DNA of 64,000 nt from Sarcomyxa edulis (Eukaryota > Basidiomycota > Agaricomycetes > Agaricales > Mycenaceae). The DNA lies in the NCBI GenBank assembly GCA_009761415.1, contig QUOL01000008.1, forward strand, positions 186,001 through 250,000, read 5' to 3'. Below, one piece after another: positions 1 through 12,011 of the stretch (the first letter of the stretch is position 1; every line of letters begins with the position of its first letter). The translations under genes and the position numbers were made by a program. Under the pieces are notes generated by a model. The model saw nothing but the letters and a program-made list of their open reading frames with translations. It was not told the origin of the DNA and did not search any database.

Positions 1-1177
1 ACGTACTCAGATAAGGCCTTATTGTTCTACGAGATCGATTTATGAAGTCGTGCAAAGGAGTATATCCGTGCGTTCCTGCCGTTTCGACTGCGAGGTTCCA
101 CTTATCTTGTTCGTTTTTCTCCTCCTGACTCTGTAGATCTGCGATCAACCTCGAATACAATGTGCGAACATTGTCTCGTTCGCATTGTGTGTCTGTTTGG
201 TGTGGTGGCCACTACGTTCTGACCGCGAGTAAAACCTGCTCGCGTTTCAATCCCATCTGTCGATTTTCTGCAGTCTGACTCCCCCCACGTCGACATTTTC
301 ACGACGACTCAGACTGAGTCGTTGTGAGAACGCTCCTAGTACTGGACGAGACACAGTATCAGCCTAGTCGACAAACGAAAGACTATCGCAGTATATGGGC
401 TCATTTTGAAAGCGAAAGACCAGCGACCGGACGACCGTCCTCTGGCATGAAATAGAGGTGGATGAGAAAGGTCTGTCCGCCTTGTCTTATCTCTTGTTCC
501 TCCCGCTTTTCTTAGATCCGCTACAGTGCAGTCTTTTCCTTGCCAAGGCGAGAATCCAAAGGTCAAATGGAAGGGGCCGTTGGCCACCCCATTCTTCACT
601 GCAGCTCAGACGATGCGGTCCTCCCGTTGGGCTTTTTCCTCAGCTGGCCTATCCTTCCTTGCTCGATCTCCAATGGAATACGTCGGACTGTCGCATCGAC
701 CGTTCAAAGGCTATCGTCGCTCCCAATGCTGTCCTCTCCAACAGAAATCTAGCACAATAATATGCCCGATGCGCTCTATATAGCATCCACGTCCTGTTCA
801 TCGAGCACAAAGTTCAGCGCCGATAGTTTTACGGCCTCACACTATCTTCGTACGCTCACATCTAGAATATCATATTGGATGACATACACAATTGTCATAC
901 CCGTCAAAGTACGAGTTCTTCCGTCATTAAAAGACGTGAATTCACCAACGCCTCATGAATAAGTTATCTACCCCACGAGAGATTTGACTATCTCCTCTTA
1001 TTGAACAGTCGTGGAGGCAAAAGGCTTAGTGGCGGTGGCTTGCCACTCGGGCCGCTGTAGAAAATCGGAGTAGCGGAGTCCCTAAATCGGATATCCCAGT
1101 TCAACTCGAACTTCAACGCGTCCTCGACACCCTTACATCCTTCCCTTCGACGCGTTCTCCTTTGCTCTGACAACAAA
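1..1177. other. No gene recognised; 5' flank of kinase-like copy A
   Basis: Only short unconvincing reading frames on both strands. No domain, RNA gene or repeat recognised. The last 30 bases contain an ACGCGT box at 1150-1155, just before the start codon of copy A. Confidence 0.5.
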
Positions 1178-2256
1178 ATGAATTCTCTCATCATTAAATC
1201 CAGAATTGGTCTGGAAAAATTGACCCGGTCCACTGCGTGCGTTCTCGATGCTCTTCCCGATCACCCTACCGACAACTTGTACGACATCTCCTCTGATACC
1301 ACGAGGTTAATCTTCGACAAAGCCACGGAACTATATAAGGGGAACCATACGACTGTTTTCCGTGGCGAGCTCGCAGCTGAAGATGATTCCATGGATCCTC
1401 TGGATGTCGCCATCAAGATAGATATCAACAAGGCTCACTCTGAGAGCCTCATTCGAGAGGCAAAGTACTATACGACGAAACTCGATGAACTACAGGGCCA
1501 TGTCATTCCTCTATATTATGGCCTTTACCAAGCTAAATTGGACACCCGCGATGTTACCTGCATTGTGCTGCAATATTGTGGCGAACCGATCAACGATTAC
1601 TTCTACGATCTAGATAAAAAGTTCAAGTACGTCTGAATCATCAATACGTCTCGTATAAACAAACTGATACTTTGCAAGGGTGGAGGTCATGAACAGACTT
1701 GGATATCTACATCAGCGGGGTGTGACTCACGGCGACTTCCGCGAACCGAACGTCCTTGACAATCATGGTGTTCCTTTCATCGTGGACTTTGAGCATGCCG
1801 GGGATCATAAATGCCGCTGCGCTAGGGAGATGGTCGTCTGGGGCTCGTTGACGCCATATCCAAGCTCATTCAATTGTGAAGAACTGTACGACCTGGGGCG
1901 TGATTTGGGAGTTTGGCACGGTAGTGAGTTGTGTTACTCTTTCTTTGATGTGCTTTCTTTTGAGTGTTATCTGTTTCGTAGGTGCATTCTGGTTCTATAG
2001 CGCCTTGGTCGTGGTGCGGAAACTCAAATCAGCACAGCAGCTCTTCGATATGGTTCCCGATCGTCTCAAGTCTGAAGAAGCAACTCGCCAGCAGATTTGG
2101 AAGGAGGCTCAAGAAATGATCAAATCGCTTGCCAAGCATTCCCAATTCCACCCTGACGTTCAACCTTCCAAACCTCTCCAGTCTCCCCCCTTGTCTATCC
2201 CGCCCTCCCCATTATCATCGGACTCAAGTGCCAATGACGCCGGGATGAGCGAGTAG
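1178..2256 (+). CDS. Kinase-like protein, tandem family copy A (322 aa)
   Basis: Small protein-kinase-like (PKL) fold protein, presumably cytosolic; substrate unknown. Exons 1178-1626, 1679-1923, 1982-2256. Visible kinase landmarks: beta-3 lysine in VAIK (K80), alpha-C glutamate in LIREAK (E94), hinge-like IVLQYCGEP, catalytic loop HGDFREPN (D169, N174) and a DFE in place of DFG (D186). A Cys/His-rich stretch (DHKCRC) follows the DFE motif and recurs in the family. There is no classical GxGxxG loop; GNHTTVFRGEL occupies that place. The C-terminal tail of about 35 residues is Pro/Ser-rich. No signal peptide or membrane segment. Family-level assignment rests on these motifs; activity is inferred, not shown. 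It could resemble the fungus-specific kinase expansions (FunK1-like) of Agaricomycetes, but it is much shorter. Confidence 0.85.
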
Positions 2257-2275
2257 TTCTTATACTTCGGTTGGC

Positions 2276-2296
2276 TTTTTCTCTCATATTAGATGA
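2276..2296 (+). promoter_or_regulatory. Conserved 3' element after copy A
   Basis: A T/C-rich tract followed by CTCATATTAGATGA lies about 20 bases after the stop codon. Nearly the same element follows copies B (3711-3731), C (5131-5151) and F (12030-12052), and a related one follows H on the minus strand (about 19570-19590). It may be a 3' processing signal or simply shared ancestry of the flank. Confidence 0.35.
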
Positions 2297-2616
2297 ACCC
2301 CCTCGATATTTATACCTGTCTTTGTTCCCTCTCTACCTATTTTTTGCGTCATCTTTTGAGCCACACAACGGAACTCACGTCAGCCCTACTTTTTGTTTTT
2401 TGATTTATCAATCAAATCTGTTACTTACCTCATGTACTCGATGATCTACATCTTTGGTCATACAACGCAATGCACGCATTTGCTTCCGTCGAGTACCGCG
2501 GCGCTTCCGGTACCCGTGTGAAGTGTGACATGTGACATTCAGCGACGCGTTTGCAAGAAGTTCTTCCAACTTGAACGCGTTCTTCCTTGGTTTCTCCTGC
2601 TATAAGTAACACCAAA

Positions 2617-3691
2617 ATGTCCTCTCTTATCATCAAATCTAAAATCGGACTCGAAGGCTATTACGATAATCCCAAGAACCTGCCTTCTGCGTTCGTCCTC
2701 GATGCTCTTCCCAATCACTATACCGATAATCTAGACGTCTTGCCCACCACCAAGCTGACATTTGATAAATCCGAGGAAATCTACAAGGGAAACCATACGA
2801 CTGCTCTCCGCGGCGAACTCGCAGCGGAAGATGGTTCCATGGCTCCTCTAGATGTTGTCATGAAGATGGACATCTATCGACCTCACGCTAAGAGCCTTGT
2901 CCGGGAGGCTAAGTTCTATACTAGGAAACTCAACGACCTGCAGGGGCTCGTCATCCCTCTCTATTATGGTATCTATCAAGCGACATTCAATTCCCGTAAA
3001 GTCACCTGTCTTTTGCTGCAATACTGTGGCAAACCTGTAAAGCGTATATTTTCCAAGCTAGACAAGAAATACAAGTGCGTCTGTCTCACCGACCTTGCCT
3101 ATCTAGCTGATGTCTTGTCGTAGGCTGGAGATTGTGAATAGACTTGGATATATACACCATCTTGGTGTGGCTCATGGTGATGTCCGCGAAGCCAATGTCC
3201 TTGACTACAATGGTGTTCCGTTCATCGTGGACTTTGCAGACGCTCGGGATCATCATTGCTGTCGTTCTATGCAAATGGTTTGGGGAGCACTAAAACCCTA
3301 TTCAAGTGAATTCAATTGCGACGAGTTGTACAATGTTGGGGTTGATATAGGGCTTTGGATGACGAGTATGTCGCGTTCTTACTTGCTTTAGCCGTTCGCT
3401 TCTGCTCATCATTGTCTCATAGGTGCATTTTGGTTCCATGGTGCTCTGGTTGTCGTACGGAAACTCAAATCAGCGGAGCAACTCGTAGAGATGGTTCCCG
3501 ATTGCCTCAAGACTACGGAAGCGGCTCGCCATAGACTCTTGAAGGAGGCTCACGGAGTTATCAAATCGCTTGCCAACCATTCCCAATTTCACCCTGACGT
3601 TCAACATCCCAAACCTCTCCTGTCTTCCCCCTTGTCTCCCCCCTCGCCATTATCATCGGATCCAAGTCATGACGCCGGGATAAGCGAGTAG
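2617..3691 (+). CDS. Kinase-like protein, tandem family copy B (322 aa)
   Basis: Exons 2617-3074, 3124-3365, 3423-3691, with both introns at the family positions. It differs from its neighbours at functional sites: the beta-3 motif reads VVMKMDI, the loop is HGDVREAN, and the metal-binding motif is DFADA rather than DFEHA. The catalytic Asp and the loop Asn are retained, so it may still be active. Two ACGCGT boxes (2545-2550, 2575-2580) lie within about 75 bases of the start. The 3' flank element matches copy A. Head-to-tail with A and C, 360 bp from A. Confidence 0.85.
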
Positions 3692-4044
3692 TTCTCATAC
3701 TTTGGTTGTCTTTTTCTCTCATATTAGATGACCTCCCCCACACCTGTCTTTGGTCCCTTTACCTATCTTTTTGCGTTATCTCGTGAGCTACACACCGGAA
3801 CTCACGTCAGGCATACCTTTCGATTTATCATCTGTTACTTACTCCATGTAGTCGATCATCTACATCTTTGGTTATACAATGTCATGTGTACTACGCATTT
3901 GCTTCCGTCAAGTACCGCTGCCCCTCCAGTACCCGTGTGGAGAGTGGCATGTGACATTCAACGACCGTGACGCGTCTGCAACATACTAATTTCTAGGCTT
4001 TCAACGCGTTCTTCCTTGGTTCTTCCTGCTAATATAACACCGAA

Positions 4045-5113
4045 ATGTCTTCTCTCATCATTAAATCCAAAATTGGCCTGGAAAGATTCGACCGTTCAAG
4101 CGCCGATTCTTCCGCGTGCGTTCTCGAGGCTCTTCCCGATCACCCTACCGACAACTTGGACGACATATTTTCTGACACCAAATTGACCTTCGACAAAGCC
4201 CAAAAACTACACACGGGAAACCATACCACCGTCTTTCGTGGTGAACTTGCAGCGGAAGACGGATCCATGGATCCTCTGGATGTCGTCATCAAGATAGACA
4301 TCAACGAACCTCACGCCAAGAACCTCATCCGAGAGGCGAAGTGGTATACGACGAAACTGGACGATTTACAAGGCGATACCATTCCCCTGTATTACGGTCT
4401 TTACCAAGCCAAATTTGCCTCCCGCAATGTTACCTGCATTGTTCTGCAATACTGTGGCAAACCGATAAACAATTATTTCAGGAGGCTGGATAAGAAATTC
4501 AAGTACGTCTGGATGGTCCCCTCTCCTTTCCCGTATGTCAGCTAATGTTTCTCTGCAAGGGTGGCTATCTTAAATCGACTCAGCTTTCTACACCAGTTGG
4601 GTGTGACTCATGGCGATTTTCGCGAACCCAACGTCCTTGACAACAACGGAGTTCCCTTCATCGTGGACTTCGAACACGCCGCGGATCATCAGTGCCACTG
4701 TGTCAGGAGTCTTGTCGTCTGGGGATCACTGAAACCATTTCAAAGCAAGTTCAAATGCGATGAAATGTACCACCTTGCATGTAGTTTGGGCGTTTGGCTG
4801 CCCAGTATGTGATATCTCGTCTCTTTTCCGCCGCTCGCTCACAATTGCCCCGCGTACAGGTGCAATTTGGTTCCATACCGCCCTGGTCGTGGTGCGGGAA
4901 CTCAAGTCAGTGGATCAACTCGTAGAGATGGTTCCCGACCGTTTCAAAGCTACGGAGGCGGCTTGTCAGAGAATCCGTAAAGAGGCTCACCAAGTATTCA
5001 AATCGCTGGTCAACCATTCTCAATTCCACCCTGACGTTTCTCTCAAACCACTCCTGTCTATTCCTGTGTTATCGCCTCCCACCCCATCATCTTCGGACTC
5101 CAAGGACGAGTAA
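4045..5113 (+). CDS. Kinase-like protein, tandem family copy C (318 aa)
   Basis: Exons 4045-4502, 4560-4804, 4860-5113. All landmarks are intact: VVIKIDI, LIREAKWYTTKL, HGDFREPNVL, VDFEHA, then DHQCHC. It is most similar to copies F, G and D in the first exon (KLHTGNHTTVFRGEL) and in the tail (LKPLLS). ACGCGT boxes lie at 3970-3975 and 4004-4009. It is the third of three head-to-tail copies; the next copy (D) is in the opposite orientation. Confidence 0.85.
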
Positions 5114-5750
5114 TCCTCGTACCTTTACTTTTCTTTCTCTCTCATATTAGACAAACTTCTCATAGTCATCCCTTGTATTTTGTCACCGTTTTTCATCTAT
5201 TGCGAGCGAGTATGATCCATTTCGACGAATGAGCCACTTGGCTTCACTCTCGGTCCATCGACTAAACTTGTCCTTACTTATCTTATCCCCTGTACTCCTA
5301 GGTATATACACACTGAACGCTGTTACGTTTAATGTTTAAATCGCGATGGAAGAGCGGAAGCATTTCCCTCAAGTTCCTCGAGTGGCACTGGACAGTGCTA
5401 AGAACGACCTCGGGAACTCGCTCAGTTTTCTATAAGTGCTTCTCAAGCTCGATCATACACATCGTCATGATCATTATGAACAGTGTGCATGGGGAACGTC
5501 GATGTCGACAGGACAGGAAGTGAAACGAGGAAATGGGCATTGAATAAGCGGGCTGGTCCCACAGTGGCACTAGCGGCAGCACCCCTAATACCTGTACGCG
5601 ATGGCTCAAAAATAGAAAAAACTAGAATTCATGAACGGAAGAATACAAGGGAACATTGCGACAGCTCAAAATATCACAACACAAGCAACGTACGAAGCGT
5701 TGAAAGACGAAAACGAGACCGAGAGTAAGAGCCCGAGGGCGTACCAGACA

Positions 5751-6776
5751 CTATTGAGTCGAGGTTGGGGCCGGTGGCTGAACATCAGGGTGGAATTGAG
5801 AATGATTGACGAGCGATTTGAAGACTTCGTGAGCTTCGTTCCGAATCCTCTGACGAGCCGCCTCCGTGGCTTTGAAACGGTCGGGAACCATCTCTACGAG
5901 TTGATCCACTGACTTGAGTTCCCGCACCACAACTATAGCGGTATGGAACTCAAATGCACCTGTACGCGATAATAGTGATGAACAAGCCGCAGATAATGGA
6001 CAAGATACCACGTACTGCTCATCCAAACGCCCAAACTGCATGCAAGGTGGTACATTTCATCGCATTTGAATTTACTTTGGAATGGTTTCAATGATCCCCA
6101 CACGACAAGGCTCCTAACACAGTGGCACTGATGATCCGCGGCGTGTTCGAAGTCCACGATGAAGGGAACTCCGTTGTTGTCAAGGACGTTGGGTTCGCGA
6201 AAATCGCCATGAGTCACACCCAACTGGTGGAGAAAACTAAGTCGATTCAGGATAGCCACCCTTGCAGAGGAAGAATTAGCTGAAATGCGAAGAAGGAGAA
6301 TGGACCATTCGGACGTACTTGAACTTCTTGTCCAGCCTATCAAAGTAATTGTTTATTGGTTTTCCACAGTACTGCAGCACAAGACAGGTGACATTGCGGG
6401 AGGCGAATTCAGCTTGGTAAAGGCCGTAGTAAAGTGGAATGGTATCGCCTTGTAAATCGTCCAGTTTCGTCGTATACCACTTCGCCTCTCGAATGAGGCT
6501 CTTGGCGTGAGGTCCGTGGATGTCTATCTTGATGACGACATCTATAGGATCCATGGATCCGTCTTCCGCTGCAAGTTCCCCCCAAAAGACGGTCGTATGG
6601 TTCCCCGTATGCAGTTTCTTGGCTTTGTCGAAGGTCAACTCGGTGTCAGGGAAGATGTCATCCAAGTTGTCGGTAGGGTAGTCGGGAAGAGCCTTGAATC
6701 TACAGATAGATGATTCGCCCTTGGAAGAGCAGAATCTTTCAAGACCAATTGCTGACTTGATGATGAGGGAGGTCAT
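5751..6776 (-). CDS. Kinase-like protein, tandem family copy D (303 aa)
   Basis: Exons 6776-6319, 6260-6016 and 5959-5751 on the minus strand. Kinase landmarks are intact apart from a local oddity: the near-invariant VFRGEL of the glycine-loop region reads VFWGEL. The tail is short (ending PTSTQ), as in copy G, and the sequence after the stop also resembles the flank after G, so D and G share a duplication that extends beyond the coding region. The first ~75 residues are almost identical to copy I. It is divergent with copy E, with 155 bp between the start codons. Confidence 0.85.
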
Positions 6777-6931
6777 GAGAAAAGTAGAAAGTCAAGAAAC
6801 AATTTTGATCCTCAGTACGACGGTGAACGTGCCAGTGCCAAGTGGACCGTTACGGTCGTACGTGACTGTGACTATCTACCTCCTCGAAGTCCGAGTCTGT
6901 TCTAACTTTTCTCCTTGTTGTCGTCAAGATA

Positions 6932-7969
6932 ATGAATCCCCTCATCATCAAATCCCGAATCGGACTCGAAAACTTCTACCACTCCACAAATCAACCTTCC
7001 GCGTGCGTTCTCGATGCCCTTCCAAACCACCCTACCGACAACCTGGTCGAGATTTCCTCTGATACTACCAAATTGATCTTCGACAAAGCCAAGAAACTAT
7101 ATCAGGGGAACTATACGACCGTTTTCCGTGGCGAGCTTACAGCTGAAGACGGGTCCATGGATCCTCTGGATGTTGTCATCAAGATAGACATCAACAAGTC
7201 TCACACCAATAGCCTCATTCGAGAGGCTAGGTACTATACGACAAAACTGGACGACTTACAGGGCCATGTCATCCCCCTGTATTACGGTCTCTACCAAGTC
7301 AAATTCGACTCCCGTAATGTCACCTGCCTTGTGCTGCAATACTGTGGTGAACCGATAGATCGCTATTTTCTTGACTTGGATAAGAAAGTAAAGTACGTCT
7401 GAGTCATCTTGTCTCGTTTTGTGTCTCCCAGCTTACACGATGTCTTCAGGATGGATATCTTGAATCGACTGGGCTATCTACACCAGCTGGGTGTGACTCA
7501 TGGCGATTTCCGCGAACTCAATATCCTCAATAACAACGGTGTACCCTTCATTGTAGACTTTGAACACGCTGCGGATCATTGTTGCCACTGTGCTAGGGAG
7601 ATGGCTGCTTGGGGCTCACTGAAGCCATATCCAAGTTCATTCGGGTGCGCAGAACTGTACGAGTTGGGACTTCAGATAGATCTTTCGAACAATAGTGAGT
7701 TGCCAATCATTTCCTATTTGTTACTTTCTTTTCATTGTCATCATTTCGAAGGTGCATTTTGGTTTCATAGCGCCCTCGTAGTGGTCCGGAGACTCAAATC
7801 AACGCAGCAACTCTATGATATAGTTCCCGATCGTCTCAAGACCACGGAGGCGGATCGTCAGGAGATTTGGAAGGACGCTCAAGAGAAGATCCGATCGCTT
7901 GCCAGACATTCTCAATTCAAACCTGATGTTCCACCCTTGTCTCCTCCTATGTCTACCGTTATCTCTTGA
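6932..7969 (+). CDS. Kinase-like protein, tandem family copy E (307 aa)
   Basis: Exons 6932-7392, 7450-7694, 7752-7969. Landmarks are intact: VVIKIDI, HGDFRELN, VDFEHA, DHCCHC. It resembles copy J in the SDTTKLIFDKA stretch and in the segment around the second splice site (NNS|AFWF). The second intron (57 bp) has no in-frame stop, so its retention would add 19 residues without a frameshift. The tail is short and ends STVIS. No ACGCGT box in the 155-bp spacer shared with copy D. Confidence 0.85.
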
Positions 7970-8403
7970 TTCATCTATACAGAGCTCACAGTAGCTTCAT
8001 TCTCTATCTACCAACTGAATTTGTTCCATTTATCTCATTCCATGTACTTCCGTTGAACAATCCAGCGAAGAGAACGGAAACAAACATTTGCACCTACCAG
8101 CTGGCGTGTTTTGAACGAGGTCTGTCTGTGTACATGCCGGAGAAGGCTAGCACATAGTACCAGGACTATGCTTGAAGTACATTGCAGGACGTCGAAAACT
8201 TGCAACTGGAAGACCATAAGGTTACACGTTTAAAGCCTGCGCGTGACAAGGAAACGCGTGACGTCACATCAAGTGCACGCGCAGGACGCGTCCGGGCAAG
8301 TCGACGATCGAGAAGTGAAAGGATGAGAGGAACAGGCAACAAACATATTATTCAAAAGGAATTTTTACACATATATCCATGCATATCTTGTAATAAGAAG
8401 AGG
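7970..8403. other. Spacer between copy E and the nuclease-like gene
   Basis: No gene recognised. The part near 8230-8300, with a TGACGTCA palindrome, reappears in inverse orientation at about 23480-23520, so it belongs to the duplicated 3' flank of the nuclease-like paralogue pair. Confidence 0.45.
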
Positions 8404-9974
8404 TCACGTAGCGGAGGATGCGGCTCTGGCAGCCGCGCGATCCAACATTCCTCTAGGAAGCGAACTGGAAAGGTCGTCAGCCGAAGTTGCGTCAAGATGA
8501 TAAAGAGTCAATACCTTTCAGCAAAGCCCTCCTTAGGCCCAAATACTTCACCTTCCTTCCAATGATCTGTCTTTATCGGAGGCAGTTCGATCTCATCCAA
8601 GGGGATGGTGCCGAAAGCAAGCATGATGAATGCTACATAGGCCAGTATGGGTTTGTTATTGCGACGGTATGGCCGAGAAATATAGAGGGTTTTGGTGGCC
8701 TTGTCTCTGATAAAGAAGTATGACTTTTGATATGAGGAGAGCGACCCCAAGCGACTGTCCTTTTCGGTCATTTGGCTCCAGGCCTTTGAAAAAAAATGAA
8801 ATCAATAAAAGGTAGAGGGGTGTACAATGCTGGTACTTACTTGGACTAGAAGAGTTGCCTCGTGAGAGGCTACTATTTTCGCATACTTTGGCCTGATTGC
8901 TGGTACCTTGTTCACTGCCTTTTTTGGTGGTGCTGGAGTCGACGCCTTGCTTGTAGACTTCTTCGGCGACTTCTTCAATGAATATTTCGGTGAGTGTTTA
9001 GATATGGTCTTCGATGGCTTGTCCTTTTTAGGTTTGCTCTTCTTGTCGTCGGTGTCGTCGTTGTCCGTGTCCGTGGGTTCATTTCGAGGCCAAACAAATC
9101 TGATCGCAGGGGGGTCCTGTAACTCGTATAACTCTGAGAAATCCGAGAACGACTGGTCATAGAGGGCATGATGTGACTTGATCTCGATGGTTGCCATAAT
9201 AAGGGTGGCAAGAGTGAGGATACCATCTGGAATGGTGTGAGCATTCTTTCCAGCTGTGAGATCGAATGGTGTGTCGCCTGGGTTGAGCTCAGGGAATTGC
9301 TTTAGAAGTTCCCTGAGGATCATCAGTGCAATCCGAACAAGCACGTTCCATACCCAGTCCTCGGTATCATGCTCGCTACAAATCTCTCTCGGGAGGGAAC
9401 GAGAGGTGAAGATAGGGAGCAGAAGTAGCAAGAGGGCAAAACCACACGGTGTAGATGGATCAACAATAATTTTATCCAGGAGCGCCTTTGCACGGGCTTC
9501 CGCTTGTTCCATGAATTGAGGCGTGAAGACAACGTTTTCAAGCTGCTCATCTTCGCTGAGGCTATGGTCGTATTTGCCAGGGGGTCGCGTACTGATCAAA
9601 GCATTTTTCTCGTAAACATTTGGGACCACTGGGGTAATCTCACACGCGAGGACATGTAAGGACATGGGAGGTCTGTCCATGACAGAGTCAATACGGGGGT
9701 TGAGCAAAATTGCTTCCAAGAATGGGCGGGAGTTGATATCATCTGGAGTGGCATCGTTTGCGTTTGGAGTTGACAGTGGATGTGATCCGGGATCCTGGAT
9801 CGAAAGGTGCGCCATAGATGCAACAGCATCGGCAAGATTGCCCACTTGAGTAGACTCGGAGAGTGTAGTGGAGGGTTCAGAGATGTTGCTCTCCGAGTCA
9901 AAGAACGCTAATTGGGTATGGCCGAATCGGACATTTTTCTGAGCTTTTCGGGATCGTTTGCCGCGTGGTGGCAT
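8404..9974 (-). CDS. Possible PD-(D/E)XK nuclease-like protein, paralogue 1 (487 aa)
   Basis: Exons 9974-8841, 8783-8515 and 8464-8404 on the minus strand; splice sites are supported by exact correspondence with the paralogue at 21741-23353. The N-terminus is basic (MPPRGKRSRK). A hydrophobic segment at about residues 178-192 precedes the conserved EHDTEDWVW region. TIPDGIL (D250) followed by IEIKS (E264, K266) fits the D...ExK core of PD-(D/E)XK nucleases. A Lys/Ser-rich linker (about 310-365) leads to a conserved C-terminal part with a second hydrophobic stretch (PILAYVAFIMLAFGTIPL). The function is not recognised with certainty; the nuclease call rests on one motif and is inference. It lies between kinase copies E and F. 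Confidence 0.7.
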
Positions 9975-10861
9975 GTTGAGATGGTAATGATAGGCTGAGT
10001 GGTGGCGATGGAGAAGGAGGAGGGAAGCGTAAGGAAGTAATGAAGATAAATGGGTGCAAGAGTGCGAAAGGCAACGATACTCTCAAGAAAGGATGAGTGA
10101 TTTGAATTTATACTGTGGTCCAAGTAGCAAGTGCCACTCGATGAGCCTATTTGTAGTAAGACCTGACGGAGCACATGAAACGCGTGATAATCCATTGTGG
10201 TAATCAGAGTCTACTGCGGACAGCTGAGGGCGTAGATTATCAAATTGGATCAAGGACGTCTCCATTTCCATACGCTATGCGACGACATGGGCACAGCCGA
10301 GTCATCTTAGAACCGCGGGGAGGTAAATCCACCATGCTTTTGCGGTGGCCAACCAATGAGGGATTGCGGTGATGACTCACCTGAAATGCAACATTGTGAC
10401 AGTGGACGTTTGACGCCCCATATATAGTCTTGATGCAGTAATTGCATTGTTCTTCCAGATAATTTGAACGATGTTACCATAATAAGTAAGCACATCATGC
10501 AAACCTATGATCGTGTCCACCGAAGAGGTTTGGGACGGGTATAATCACGGTAAGCCCCCCAAAAAAGAGACGTTAAGAAAAGCACCGTGATATAAATCTA
10601 CCGATGAGTTCTTCAAGTTTGAGGGCGGACGCGAGCGACGCCCGAGAAGTTGGCCTGAGTGCATAAACCTTTGAGTGACCTTCAAGTTCCGTAGTCCGAT
10701 TGTAAGATTTGCACTCGATTAAATAATAATGGGTGCCACTAGACAGATCGAGCAGATCATTTCCACAAGAGGATCTCGGACGGATGGGTCGCCTCATGAT
10801 GGATCAGTGCCATCCGAGTCCAGGACGCACGAAGGTCGGAGTAGCGGAGTCTCAAATCTGT

Positions 10862-10868
10862 TATATAA
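10862..10868 (+). promoter_or_regulatory. TATA box of copy F
   Basis: TATATAA lies 77 bases before the start codon of copy F. Copy H has a matching TATATAA at about the same distance. Confidence 0.5.
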
Positions 10869-10944
10869 AGGACATGTTGATCAGCGCGATTCCAACATTC
10901 TTCCACAAGTTCCCTCTATCGCATTCTCCTTCCTTCACAACAAT

Positions 10945-12011
10945 ATGTCCTCTCTCATCATCAAATCCAAGATCGGCCTCGAAAGATTCTATTCTTCCAA
11001 GGCGAAATCTAAGTGTACTTTCAAAGCTCTTCCCGATCACCCTACCGACAACTTGGACGACATCTTCTCTGACACCAAGTTGACCTTCGATAAAGCCGAG
11101 AAACTACATACCGGGCATCATACAACCGTTTTTCGTGGCGAACTCGCAGCGGAAGACGGATCTATGGATCCTCTGGATGTCGTAATCAAGATAGACATCA
11201 GCGAATCGCACGCCAAGAGCCTCATTCGAGAGGCGAAGTGGTATACGACGAAGCTGAACGACTTACAAGGCGATACAATTCCCCTGTACTACGGCCTTTA
11301 CCAAGCTAAATTCGCCTCCCGCAACGTCACCTGTATCGTCCTGCAATACTGTGGCGAACCGATAAACAACTACTTTGACAGGCTAGATAGGAAGTTCCAG
11401 TACGTCTGGAAATTCACTCTCCTTCGTTTTACAGCTAACATTTTTGTTTTGGCAAGGATGGCTATTCTGAATCGACTTAGTTTTCTTCACCAGCTAGGTG
11501 TGACTCATGGCGATTTTCGCGAACCTAACGTCCTCGACAACAACGGTGTTCCCTTCATCGTAGACTTCGAGCACGCCGCGAATCATCACTGTCATTGTGT
11601 CAGGAGCTTGGTCGTCTGGGGATCACTGAAACCATATCCAAGTGAATTCAAATGCCAAGAATTGTGGAATTTTGCTAGTCGCTTAGGCGTTTGGATGAGC
11701 AGTACGTGATATATTGTCCATTATTTGCTGCTCGTTCATCACTATCGCTTATAGGTGCATTCGAGTTCCATACCGCCCTGGTAGTGGTGCGGAAACTCAA
11801 ATCAGTGGATCAACTCGTAGAAATGGTTCCCGACCGTTTCAAAGCTACGGAGGCGGCTTGTCAGAGAATCCGGAAAGAGGCACACGAAGTATTCAAATCG
11901 CTGGTCAACCATTCTCAATTCCACCCCGACGTTCCTCTCAAACCACTCCTGTCTACCCCTGTGTTATCGCCTCCCTTCCCACCATCTTTGAACTCCGGCG
12001 ATGACGAGTAG
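10945..12011 (+). CDS. Kinase-like protein, tandem family copy F (318 aa)
   Basis: Exons 10945-11399, 11457-11701, 11755-12011. Landmarks are intact: VVIKIDI, LIREAKWYTTKL, HGDFREPNVL, VDFEHAAN, HCHC. The first intron (57 bp) keeps the reading frame open, so an unspliced first intron would give a longer but still in-frame protein. Closest to copies C and G. The start was chosen because MSSLIIKSKIGLERF is the family N-terminus; an in-frame upstream extension exists, but nothing in it is conserved. Confidence 0.85.
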
